From positions 30,488 to 94,487 of the forward strand of contig JAFLSO010000005.1 of NCBI GenBank assembly GCA_022510925.1: a stretch of 64,000 nt of DNA, in the 5' to 3' direction. Source of the stretch: Treponema sp. GTDB lineage: Bacteria; Spirochaetota; Spirochaetia; Treponematales; Treponemataceae. Every line of letters begins with the position of its first letter. The stretch's first letter is position 1. The notes beneath the pieces are model-generated. The model saw only the letters and a list, made by a program, of their open reading frames with translations, was not told the DNA's origin and made no database searches. Below are positions 8,291 to 16,831 of this stretch, piece by piece. The translations under genes and the position numbers were made by a program.

Positions 8291-11200
8291 TCATTCCGCT
8301 ATGACCACAGGATCCTGCGGCTGAAGCCCGCGCACCCCGTTGTCGTACATGGCCTCCGCGTAAAGCGGCGGGCTCACGAAAGTTCCGCAGTTTATGGCGT
8401 CAGCCTTGTAGACGAAAGTCCTGGCGCTGCCGTCCGCCGTGCCGAACAGAACCAGCCTGTCCTCGCGCACGTCCACGTAGTCAGGCGTCCACTGCTGGCC
8501 GGAGCTCCGCGCGGATTCTATGTCTGCCTCAAGCCCGGCAGGAAGCATATCCACGACCGCCACATTAGCAACAGTTCCGTTCGTGGCGCGGATTCTAAGC
8601 GTGACTGTAACTTTGTCGCCCAATTTGAACGATGACGTCTTTTTTCCGTCCACGGAGAATTCCCTGTACACCTCAATGCCGTCTTTCTGCGCCTTCTTAG
8701 GAATCTCCCTCAGGAATCCCGCCTGCGTCACCTGATAGAAAAGGTTGGTGCTCTCGTCATTCCTTATCTCAATGCTTCTGGCATCTCCCCCGAAATCTGC
8801 GGTAAAGATTTTATCTCCCTTCACTGTCAGCGGCTCAGGATTCCTGTCCTTAGAGAAATTCTGCGTCACGGTGAATTTCCCTGTCTCCGCGGAGGGAACA
8901 GCCGCCAGATAAGACTCAAGTCCCATGAGGGCAAATGATGATGAGAGCGTGGTGTACCTGCGCGATGCGATTTCTGACTCCAGCGCGGAGAGAAGCTCGT
9001 CGGAGACATTCTTAAGCTGCTCGGGATAATACGATGAGAGCAGGTACAAATATGCGGACGTGAAATACAAATCGTTTGCGAAGTCCTGCGCAGTGTCCGC
9101 CCTGGAGGCACCGCGCCTCACACGGGAAATCATTCTGCTTCCCTCATTGTCCATGCGGAGCATTTTGTACGATGCCGCCATGTACACTCCCGCCACGGAC
9201 ATTTTGTCATGACGGTCCATCTCCTTTTTCAGATTCTCCAGATAACTGGTGGTGACTATCTCATTCCGCGTAAGGACGTACACGGCGAATGCCCTGTCAT
9301 GCGCCGATGCCTTGTCGTTCTCGGCAATTTTACGCAGGGAGCCAAGCAGGCGGTCCAGGCAGGAGGACGGCACGTAATATCCCCTCTCCTTGGCCTCCGT
9401 AAGAAAGAGCGCGCAGTAGCAGTCTATGAAATCATAGCGCTCTGATTTGTATGTCCAGAAACCTATGCCACCGTCATTTTTCTGGCGCGACTGCAGGACT
9501 GACACCACGTTGTCCACGGTCTCCTGCGCCTGTGCCCGGGTCTTTCCGCTGTCCGCAAGCAGGTCAGGATAAAGGTACGGGAATGCCTGGCTCGTAATCT
9601 GTTCGGAGCAGCCGTAAGGATACTTTTCCAGATAGAATTCAAGTCCGCGCGCTATGCCTTTCGGAAGGTATGAGAGCGCGACCTCACGTGTGGAAAGCTC
9701 ATCGTAGATATTCCTGTCAACGCTAACGGTCTCGGTCCTGTTCTTCTCTCTGCGCACAACTCCGCTCTCAAGCCACACTTGATACGGCATGGAAGGCCGC
9801 ACGCTCATGGACTTTGTGATGCGCGATGACTTGTTCCCCGATGAGGCCACGAAAGTCAGATCCGCGCTGCCCAGAACATCGGATGCCCTCAGCCTTACGG
9901 TCACAGTCTCATCGCGTCCCTCCGGAATCTTTAGCGAGAAAGAACTGCCCTCAAGAATCTGCAGCCCCTCTGATGATTCTACGCTGAGCGTCACGGGTGT
10001 GTTCCCGTCAGAGTCCCTGTCGTTGTTCGTGACGCTTACGCTCACAGAGAATTCATCTCCCGGGGAAATGAACGTGGGAACGCCGGGCATTATTATGTAG
10101 TCATCCCTCACCTCGCAGGAAGTCTCAGCCACGCCCAGAGTGTCGCGGGAGACAGCCACCGCCATGACGCGCAGCCTGCCGTTGAAATAGTCGGGGACGC
10201 GGTATGTGACAGTCCGCTTTGTGCTGTCCGCGTAAAGTATCCCCGACCAGTATGCCACGGGCTCGCTCTGGTTGCGCTTGAACGGATTAAGGTTCCGCGC
10301 AAGTGCCATGTCGTATGCGCCGCCTCCTGCCGCGGTAAGCGTGCGAAGGATATTGTAGTCCGGTAAAATAAGGTCCAGCATCTGGGCGGTTGAGACCTCC
10401 AGCGCGCGTTTCCTGAAGAAGTGCGAGAGGGGGTCCGGGGTTGAGTAGCGCGCCACCTGAAGTATTCCCTCGTCTATCGCCATCACTATGATTTTTCCGG
10501 GCCTGGAGGAGCTGTAGGAGATGGCGCAGTCCTCCCCTGGCCTCACCTCCGCCGGAACGCCCAGAGAGACCCTGTTGGTGCGGCTCTCAAGGCTCACGCT
10601 GAACGGAACCGCCGCGTAGCAGAACGGGCTCATATAAATCTCCTGCGAGCCGTAGGCGCGTGTGTACATAACTGTTATGTAGCCGTTTCCTTCCAGTCCC
10701 GCCGGAATGGTAATCTCCTGCACGGAGGAATTCTCCCGGGAGTAGAACCATTTGTACGTGTAGACTTTGTCGCGCTCCACCGCTATAAGCCCTGCTCCGG
10801 CATAGGGCGCCTTTATGAAAAGCCGCGCGGTGTCGCCGGGCTTAAAGTCAGTCTTCTCGCATTTAACCTCAAGCTCCGCCGTGCGCGAAAGGCTCCGCTG
10901 AATGTTCTGCGCTCCAATCACAGAGAAAGCGGTGCGGCTGAATTCGTTTCCGTCCTTATCTTTAACGGTCAGAATGAAGTCGCCCTCCTGCGTCACAGGC
11001 AGCGCGTAATCCAGGCCTCCCGCAGGAATGCTCACGGTCTCGGAGAACACAGGGTACTCCTTAAGCACGGACTGATATTTGTACATTCCGTTAGGCTGCT
11101 GCATCAGGACGGAGACATAGCGCTTCTCCACCACGGAGACCTCTATTCCGCTGACCGCGGTCTGCTCCAAGTCAGGGTCCACAGCTATCATTCTGATATT

Positions 11201-13978
11201 CCGCGCGCTTCCACGGTTTATGTATGAGAGATCCCCGTCCGCCTTTATGCCTATGATATAATCAAGCGGAGAGATATAAACGGTCCTGCTCGTGCTCACG
11301 GAGCGTCCGCCTGACTTCTCGTAACCGTCCGCGGTGAACGTAAGGCGGTAGCTGGCCCGCGCGAATTTGCTCACGTCCAGGTTCCATTTCGCCCTTCCAT
11401 TCTCATCGGTCACGGCATCATCCAGGCGCTGCGTGTAGCTGTCTTTTCCTACGAACGGATCTGTGAATTTAAATCCCTGGTACTTAGGGAATGTCATGTA
11501 GCCGGGAGTAAGCGTGAGCTCGGCCTTGACTGTGTTCCCCACGGCATCGGTTCCGAACAGATTCTTAAGCTTTATTCCCGCCGTTACGCTCTGTCCCTTT
11601 ATCCATCCGGACTGCGGCAGGGGGCTGAACACGGAACTTATCGTAAGAGTGTCGGGAAGGAATTCCTCCACGCTCACATGAGTATCGCCTATAAGCGTGC
11701 GGTAATACGTTCCGTCGGAGCGCTGCCTCTTAAGGTAAGCGTAAACGTTGTATGTGCCGGTGGGAGAGTAGTCCTGGGTTTTGAATTTTATCTCCTCAAA
11801 GCCGTCCTCTCCCAGAATGAACTCACGGTCATAAATCTCCGAGCCTTTGCTGTCCGTTATCACATATGCCGCAGGAAGCCCGCCCAGACTGCGGCCCCAG
11901 TCGCCCGCCTTGACTATCATGCCCACGCGCACCTCCTCGCCGGGACGGTATATCCCGCGGTCCGAGAAAAGATACGCGCTCAGCCTGTCAGGGTCCTCAG
12001 CGCCGTAAAGCCCGCCCGTGTCAAAGTCCGAGTAGTTCAGCGTGCGGCCGTTGAGCGAGTACGGCATGAAGCACAGGTCGTTCCCTTTCTGCGCTATGAA
12101 CGCCACCGGCCTTTTAGGGCCCGAGTCCTCCTTAAGCTCTGGAATCAGTACATGCCCGTCCTGACCCGTGTAGGCGGAGGCCACGGTGTCGCCGTTCAGG
12201 CTTATCACGCGGACGTTTGAATTCGCCACGGGGGTACCGTCCGCAATGGACTGTATGAAAATGTCGCGCGTGCCGTTATTGTTTCTCTTTACAATCATTC
12301 CCTGGTCAGTAACCAGCATGAGCCTTTTGTCACCGTTGTAGCCGTTCCTGTCGCCCGTAACGTTAAACACAAAAAGCCCGTAGCGCAGATCCTGGCTGGA
12401 GATGGTGTCCAGATAATCAGAGAAATCAAAATCTATGTAAGACGGTCTTGCCGGGTCGGAGGACCTCAGGCTGCGCTCAAAAGTATAGCGCTCGCTCACG
12501 TTGTCCTCGTTAAACGCCCAGCTGTTAGAGAATTTAAAATTCCTCATGTTTCCGTTGGACTGCGAGACAATGTGGTTTATCTCAGCGGGCTTAAGCCTGT
12601 ACACGGTGATGTAGATTTTATCCAGACCGCGTGTGAGCACGGGAACTTTCTTGGAGCCCCGCATGGAGAGCACTGTTCCCTCGGAAAGAATCTTAGCCTC
12701 CTTGGGATACGACGGAACTTTCCTCGCGGTCTCAAAATCCTCCACCAGATAATAATTCCCGTAGAACTCTGTTCCCTCCGCCACCTTTATGTACACATAG
12801 TCGCCCGGACTCACATTAAGCCTGAACGTCTGAAGGCTCTCATACTCATGCTCGGTCTCAAGCGGCTCGAACGTCACTTTCTCGGACAAATCTAGCACCT
12901 GCCTCACAAAGAAACTTTTCTCGGAAAGCTCCCAGTTGAAATTCTTCACGCCTTTTATTCCCGGAAGATCCGGCAGGTCCTTGGGAAGCTTGTACACGGT
13001 GAGCGCCTCTGCCATGCTCCGCGTGCTGATTTTTCCTGTGCTCGTCACGGCAAGTATCTGCTCGTAGACCTCCTCCTGATTCGGGATTACTTTTATCTCC
13101 GCGCTTTTTATGCTTATGAATTCCGCGGAGCCGGGTATGGTGACGGTGCTTTTCTTAGCGGGAAGCGGAGAGCCGCCGTAAGTAGACTTTAAGCCGGCCG
13201 CCACAGAAATCTGAATGTCCACCGAGCGGGCGGGAACTCCCAGAGGCTCCGACGCCACAGACGCCACAGTGCGGGTCTCGTCAAGGCTTACGCTCGCGCC
13301 ATATTTTCTGTTCTCCAGAGTGCCGTTCTTAGGAGCGCTCATGGACGGGGAAAGCGATATAAGGCCCTCCATGCCCTCAGCATCGATGGGAAAATTGGAG
13401 CGCAGGGTGAACGTTATGCATTTCTTCGACGGATCGGTGTCATCGATTATGAACTCCTCGTCCTCTATCTCCGCGGAGAAATCCTCCGTCTCAAAATTCA
13501 GCGAGTAGGAGGAAAGCTTTATGTGCCCCGCCACCAGGCTTTTGTCCAGCGTCACTGAGTATTTGGTGCCAAGCTTCCATGGCTCAAGCGGAGTGAACAC
13601 AAGCCTGTCATCGTCAGCCCATTTCCATGAGCCGGGAGTCTCGGGTCTCATGGTTATGCCGTCCTGCACGCTCTCCCCTATCTGGTTCAGGTTCGCCACA
13701 GAGCCCATGAAGCGCACGGTAAGGCTGTCCCGCATGTCGGCGGTAAGCTCAGGCGCGTCAGCCTTCACGGACACCGTCTGCATCACGGGCCGCTTTGACA
13801 GAATAAGTGACACGACAAAATATATTATGAGCGAAAGGACCGCGGCCCCCAGTATTCCCAGAAGGACTTTCCATATCACGCCCCAGTTTTTCCTGAAAGC
13901 CGCCCCGACTTTTCCGCACCATTCTGGCGGAGTGTAAGTGCCGAAAATCTTTTTTAGAACAGAATCTTTTTTTGCCAT
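8291..13978 (-). CDS. Bacterial alpha-2-macroglobulin family protein (YfhM-like)
   Basis: 1895 residues, the largest gene here. A single membrane helix at about 35-60 anchors it in the inner membrane with the rest in the periplasm. The body is a chain of MG-type beta-sandwich domains. The thioester motif Pro-Tyr-Gly-Cys-Ser-Glu-Gln lies near residue 1456 (DNA about 9600-9620) and keeps the Cys and Gln that form the reactive bond. An alpha-helical thioester-domain repeat region follows. Such proteins are thought to trap foreign proteases that breach the envelope, with PBP1C repairing the wall. Unlike many family members it has no lipobox. An AGAGG lies 8 nt ahead of the ATG. Confidence 0.93.
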   Translation of the reverse strand: MAKKDSVLKKIFGTYTPPEWCGKVGAAFRKNWGVIWKVLLGILGAAVLSLIIYFVVSLILSKRPVMQTVSVKADAPELTADMRDSLTVRFMGSVANLNQIGESVQDGITMRPETPGSWKWADDDRLVFTPLEPWKLGTKYSVTLDKSLVAGHIKLSSYSLNFETEDFSAEIEDEEFIIDDTDPSKKCITFTLRSNFPIDAEGMEGLISLSPSMSAPKNGTLENRKYGASVSLDETRTVASVASEPLGVPARSVDIQISVAAGLKSTYGGSPLPAKKSTVTIPGSAEFISIKSAEIKVIPNQEEVYEQILAVTSTGKISTRSMAEALTVYKLPKDLPDLPGIKGVKNFNWELSEKSFFVRQVLDLSEKVTFEPLETEHEYESLQTFRLNVSPGDYVYIKVAEGTEFYGNYYLVEDFETARKVPSYPKEAKILSEGTVLSMRGSKKVPVLTRGLDKIYITVYRLKPAEINHIVSQSNGNMRNFKFSNSWAFNEDNVSERYTFERSLRSSDPARPSYIDFDFSDYLDTISSQDLRYGLFVFNVTGDRNGYNGDKRLMLVTDQGMIVKRNNNGTRDIFIQSIADGTPVANSNVRVISLNGDTVASAYTGQDGHVLIPELKEDSGPKRPVAFIAQKGNDLCFMPYSLNGRTLNYSDFDTGGLYGAEDPDRLSAYLFSDRGIYRPGEEVRVGMIVKAGDWGRSLGGLPAAYVITDSKGSEIYDREFILGEDGFEEIKFKTQDYSPTGTYNVYAYLKRQRSDGTYYRTLIGDTHVSVEEFLPDTLTISSVFSPLPQSGWIKGQSVTAGIKLKNLFGTDAVGNTVKAELTLTPGYMTFPKYQGFKFTDPFVGKDSYTQRLDDAVTDENGRAKWNLDVSKFARASYRLTFTADGYEKSGGRSVSTSRTVYISPLDYIIGIKADGDLSYINRGSARNIRMIAVDPDLEQTAVSGIEVSVVEKRYVSVLMQQPNGMYKYQSVLKEYPVFSETVSIPAGGLDYALPVTQEGDFILTVKDKDGNEFSRTAFSVIGAQNIQRSLSRTAELEVKCEKTDFKPGDTARLFIKAPYAGAGLIAVERDKVYTYKWFYSRENSSVQEITIPAGLEGNGYITVMYTRAYGSQEIYMSPFCYAAVPFSVSLESRTNRVSLGVPAEVRPGEDCAISYSSSRPGKIIVMAIDEGILQVARYSTPDPLSHFFRKRALEVSTAQMLDLILPDYNILRTLTAAGGGAYDMALARNLNPFKRNQSEPVAYWSGILYADSTKRTVTYRVPDYFNGRLRVMAVAVSRDTLGVAETSCEVRDDYIIMPGVPTFISPGDEFSVSVSVTNNDRDSDGNTPVTLSVESSEGLQILEGSSFSLKIPEGRDETVTVRLRASDVLGSADLTFVASSGNKSSRITKSMSVRPSMPYQVWLESGVVRREKNRTETVSVDRNIYDELSTREVALSYLPKGIARGLEFYLEKYPYGCSEQITSQAFPYLYPDLLADSGKTRAQAQETVDNVVSVLQSRQKNDGGIGFWTYKSERYDFIDCYCALFLTEAKERGYYVPSSCLDRLLGSLRKIAENDKASAHDRAFAVYVLTRNEIVTTSYLENLKKEMDRHDKMSVAGVYMAASYKMLRMDNEGSRMISRVRRGASRADTAQDFANDLYFTSAYLYLLSSYYPEQLKNVSDELLSALESEIASRRYTTLSSSFALMGLESYLAAVPSAETGKFTVTQNFSKDRNPEPLTVKGDKIFTADFGGDARSIEIRNDESTNLFYQVTQAGFLREIPKKAQKDGIEVYREFSVDGKKTSSFKLGDKVTVTLRIRATNGTVANVAVVDMLPAGLEADIESARSSGQQWTPDYVDVREDRLVLFGTADGSARTFVYKADAINCGTFVSPPLYAEAMYDNGVRGLQPQDPVVIAE

Positions 13979-14186
13979 GCGAGAGCCTCTTGTAGCAGCG
14001 GATAAAATACGGCCTCAGACGGAAAACGTTCAGGGACCTTCCATGATTATATGAGAAAACACGGCGATGCTCAACGTGACAAGGTGCCCCTCTGCGGACA
14101 CACGCTCACCTCGCATAGCCACAGGACAGCCGCCTTAAAAACCGCTGCTCTCCGTCCGGGAATTCACCGCGCGGAATACCACAGTG

Positions 14187-14215
14187 TTGTAAAAACGGGA
14201 ATCCCATGCTATACT
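14187..14215 (+). promoter_or_regulatory. Promoter of the REC-GGDEF-EAL-PAS gene
   Basis: TTGTAA (14187-14192), 17 nt, TATACT (14210-14215). A Shine-Dalgarno AGGAG follows at about 14223, so this gene has a short conventional leader. Confidence 0.6.
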
Positions 14216-14235
14216 TATGCCACAGGAGTTTCTAC

Positions 14236-16365
14236 ATGGAAGCAAAAAAACAGAAAGCACCGGATACCTCCAAACGTATGGTGCTCGTTGTGGATGACGA
14301 GGAAATAAACCGCGAGATTCTGGGAAACATTCTAAAGCAGCGTTATCTGGTTCAGTATGCTTCTGACGGCATTGAGGCGATGCAGATAATACGCCGGGAT
14401 CACAACGAGCTTTCCGCCATTCTGCTGGATTTGTCCATGCCCCGCATGGACGGCTTTGAGGTGCTGAAGGAACTCCGCACGGACAACATGCTGAGCCATA
14501 TTCCTGTGATGGTGCTCACCGCGCATTCAGAGAGCGAGGTGAAGAGCCTGGAATTCGGCGCATACGATTTCATAACAAAACCTTTCCAGATGCCGGACCT
14601 CATCCTTGCGCGCGTCGCAAAGACAATACGTCTGGCAGAGGACACTTACATAATCCGCGAGACAGGAAAAGACTCACTCACCGACCTGCCTAACATGAGC
14701 TACTTCCAGCGCCTGTGCCACATGGAGAAGAGCCGCATGGACAAAGCCGGGGAGAAGGCGTCGTTCGTTTACTTTGACGTGATGAACATGACCGCGTACA
14801 ACAGCCGCTACGGATATGCCGAGGGCGACAATCTTCTCATACACATAGCGCAGCTGCTTCAGAAAATTTTCGTGGACATGCCTGTATGCCGTCTGGCGGA
14901 TGACCATTTCGCCGTGATGACGGATCAAAAGAATGTCTCGGAGCAGCTTCAGAAATTCACGGAGCAGGTGAAGGACTCCGGCAAAGGGCGTTTCATAAAA
15001 GTGCACGCGGGCATTTACAACGAGGAGGAGAAAAACGAGACGGATCCGGTGATTGCCATAGACTACGCCCGTCTGGCATGCACGTCCGTCCATGACGACT
15101 ACAGCACCGACCTCTGTGTATTCAACGGCGCTCTCCTTAACAAATACAATAACGCCCAGCATGTCCTGGAATACTTTGACCAGGTCATAGCGGAGCATAA
15201 GATTCACGTGCATTACCAGCCCATAGTTCGCGCCCTTACCGGCGAGGTGTGCAACTTCGAGGCGCTCGCGCGCTGGGAGGACCCGGTCCTTGGAAACCTT
15301 TCCCCCGGAATGTTCATCCCCGTACTGGAGGACTACAAGCTTGGCGCGCGCATGGATCTTTACATGGTGGAGGAAGTCTGCCGCGAGGTGGAGCCCAGGA
15401 AAAAAGCGGGCTTAACACAGGTTCCGGTAAGCGTGAATTTCTCGCGCACGGACTTCGACCAGTGCGACATGGTCCAGGCCATAAGCGACATAGTGGACAA
15501 GTATCATGTGGACCACAGCATGATTATCATAGAGGTGACGGAGAGCGCGTTCGGCAACAATCCTGAGTTTCTGAAAGAGCAGATAAACAGGTTCCACGAG
15601 CGCGGATTCAAAGTGTGGATGGACGACTTCGGAGACGGCTACGCATCGCTGAATGTCCTTCAGGACAATGACTTCGATCTTATAAAACTGGACATAGGCT
15701 TCATGCGCAACTTTGACCCCGAGGGAAAGAACGGAAAAATTCTTACGGACATAGTGCGCATGGCGCAGCATCTGGGAATACACACTCTGTCAGAGGGCGC
15801 CGAGCGTCCCGAGCAGGTGGCGTTCCTTCAGAAAATCGGCTGCGAAAAAATCCAGGGATTCTATTACGGAAAGCCCCGCCCCACTCCTGAGGCGATAAAG
15901 GAATTCCAGGAAGGAAAATCTCTTCCCATAGAGAGCTTCGACAGCGCGGAGTATTATGAGAACAACTGGAACTACAACTTCGCGGAGGAGATTTACCGTC
16001 AGATTCCCGGAGCGGTCCTGGTCTACCGCGAGGAAGACAACGTGATTCTTTTTGCGACCAAAGAGCTGGTGGACATGTTCGAGTGCGACAGTCTGGGAGA
16101 CTTCCTAGCATACACGAACCACAATTTCGCTAACATGGTTCATCCCGATGACTTGCAGAAGACAATCCGCAGCATAAAGAACCAGATAAGCGACAGCGCC
16201 AACGAGAACGTGGATTACATAACGTACCGCATCATCACTAAAAAAGGAAATGAGAAGCTCATAGACGATGTGGGCCGCCTGATGCACGACAAGCACTACG
16301 GCAATATTTTCTTTGTCTCGCTTTACGACATGGCCAAGAAAAAGCGCGCGCTTGAAAGCGAGTGA
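14236..16365 (+). CDS. Response regulator with degenerate GGDEF, intact EAL and C-terminal PAS (c-di-GMP phosphodiesterase)
   Basis: 709 residues from the ATG at 14236, 7 nt after AGGAG; this replaces an upstream in-frame codon at 14206 inside the promoter. Receiver domain at about 14-135: Val-Val-Asp-Asp-Glu-Glu, phospho-acceptor Asp in Leu-Leu-Asp-Leu-Ser-Met-Pro, and Lys in Thr-Lys-Pro-Phe. The GGDEF domain (about 150-285) reads Ala-Asp-Asp-His-Phe at its active site, so cyclase activity is unlikely. The EAL domain (about 320-570) keeps Glu-Ala-Leu, Asn-x-Ser, Glu in Val-Thr-Glu-Ser, Asp-Asp-Phe-Gly, Lys-Leu-Asp and the late Glu-Gly, so it should hydrolyse c-di-GMP. A PAS-like domain ends the protein. 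The next gene encodes an Hpt protein, a likely phosphodonor; no histidine kinase is nearby. Confidence 0.9.
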   Translation: MEAKKQKAPDTSKRMVLVVDDEEINREILGNILKQRYLVQYASDGIEAMQIIRRDHNELSAILLDLSMPRMDGFEVLKELRTDNMLSHIPVMVLTAHSESEVKSLEFGAYDFITKPFQMPDLILARVAKTIRLAEDTYIIRETGKDSLTDLPNMSYFQRLCHMEKSRMDKAGEKASFVYFDVMNMTAYNSRYGYAEGDNLLIHIAQLLQKIFVDMPVCRLADDHFAVMTDQKNVSEQLQKFTEQVKDSGKGRFIKVHAGIYNEEEKNETDPVIAIDYARLACTSVHDDYSTDLCVFNGALLNKYNNAQHVLEYFDQVIAEHKIHVHYQPIVRALTGEVCNFEALARWEDPVLGNLSPGMFIPVLEDYKLGARMDLYMVEEVCREVEPRKKAGLTQVPVSVNFSRTDFDQCDMVQAISDIVDKYHVDHSMIIIEVTESAFGNNPEFLKEQINRFHERGFKVWMDDFGDGYASLNVLQDNDFDLIKLDIGFMRNFDPEGKNGKILTDIVRMAQHLGIHTLSEGAERPEQVAFLQKIGCEKIQGFYYGKPRPTPEAIKEFQEGKSLPIESFDSAEYYENNWNYNFAEEIYRQIPGAVLVYREEDNVILFATKELVDMFECDSLGDFLAYTNHNFANMVHPDDLQKTIRSIKNQISDSANENVDYITYRIITKKGNEKLIDDVGRLMHDKHYGNIFFVSLYDMAKKKRALESE

Positions 16366-16425
16366 CACGCTCACTGCCTGTAATCCTAAGCCATTCAGAC
16401 TGCGGAAACACACGGAGAATTTTTT

Positions 16426-16764
16426 ATGCTGACAAAAGAGACCTTACTTGAATACGGCGCGGATTACGATGCCGCCATGAAACTCTGCATGGACAACGAG
16501 GCGTTCTATTTTAAGCTTATAGCAAAGTGCGTGGAGAACGAGAGGTTCGCTTCCCTGGGGGAGCATCTGCGGAGCAATGACTTGAAGGGAGCGTTCGAGG
16601 ATGCGCACGCTTTGAAAGGCGCGGTGGGAAATCTCTCTCTAACTCCCCTGTACAACGCCATCTCAGATATAGTGGAGCCCCTGCGCTCCGGGGAGCAGAA
16701 AGACTACGGCGCGCAGTACGAGGCCATCATGACGCTGCGCGAAAGACTTGCGGCGCTGGTCTGA
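16426..16764 (+). CDS. Hpt domain histidine phosphotransfer protein
   Basis: 112 residues, a stand-alone all-helical Hpt domain. The phosphorylatable His sits in Ala-His-Ala-Leu-Lys-Gly-Ala-Val-Gly-Asn near residue 63, the standard H-x-L-K-G motif. It should relay phosphate between a hybrid kinase and receiver domains. The receiver-EAL protein 60 nt upstream is the obvious partner. A GGAG sits about 9 nt before the ATG. The kinase must be elsewhere in the genome, as none is in this window. Confidence 0.88.
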   Translation: MLTKETLLEYGADYDAAMKLCMDNEAFYFKLIAKCVENERFASLGEHLRSNDLKGAFEDAHALKGAVGNLSLTPLYNAISDIVEPLRSGEQKDYGAQYEAIMTLRERLAALV

Positions 16765-16773
16765 GACTCCCTG

Positions 16774-16802
16774 CTGACAAATCCGGCCCCTTATGCTATT
16801 GT
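16774..16802 (+). promoter_or_regulatory. Promoter of the rel gene
   Basis: CTGACA (16774-16779), 17 nt, TATTGT (16797-16802). A strong AAGGGGGA ribosome site follows before the ATG at 16832. Confidence 0.5.
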
Positions 16803-16831
16803 AGGACTGAGGCGTAAAGGGGGAATGCAGA

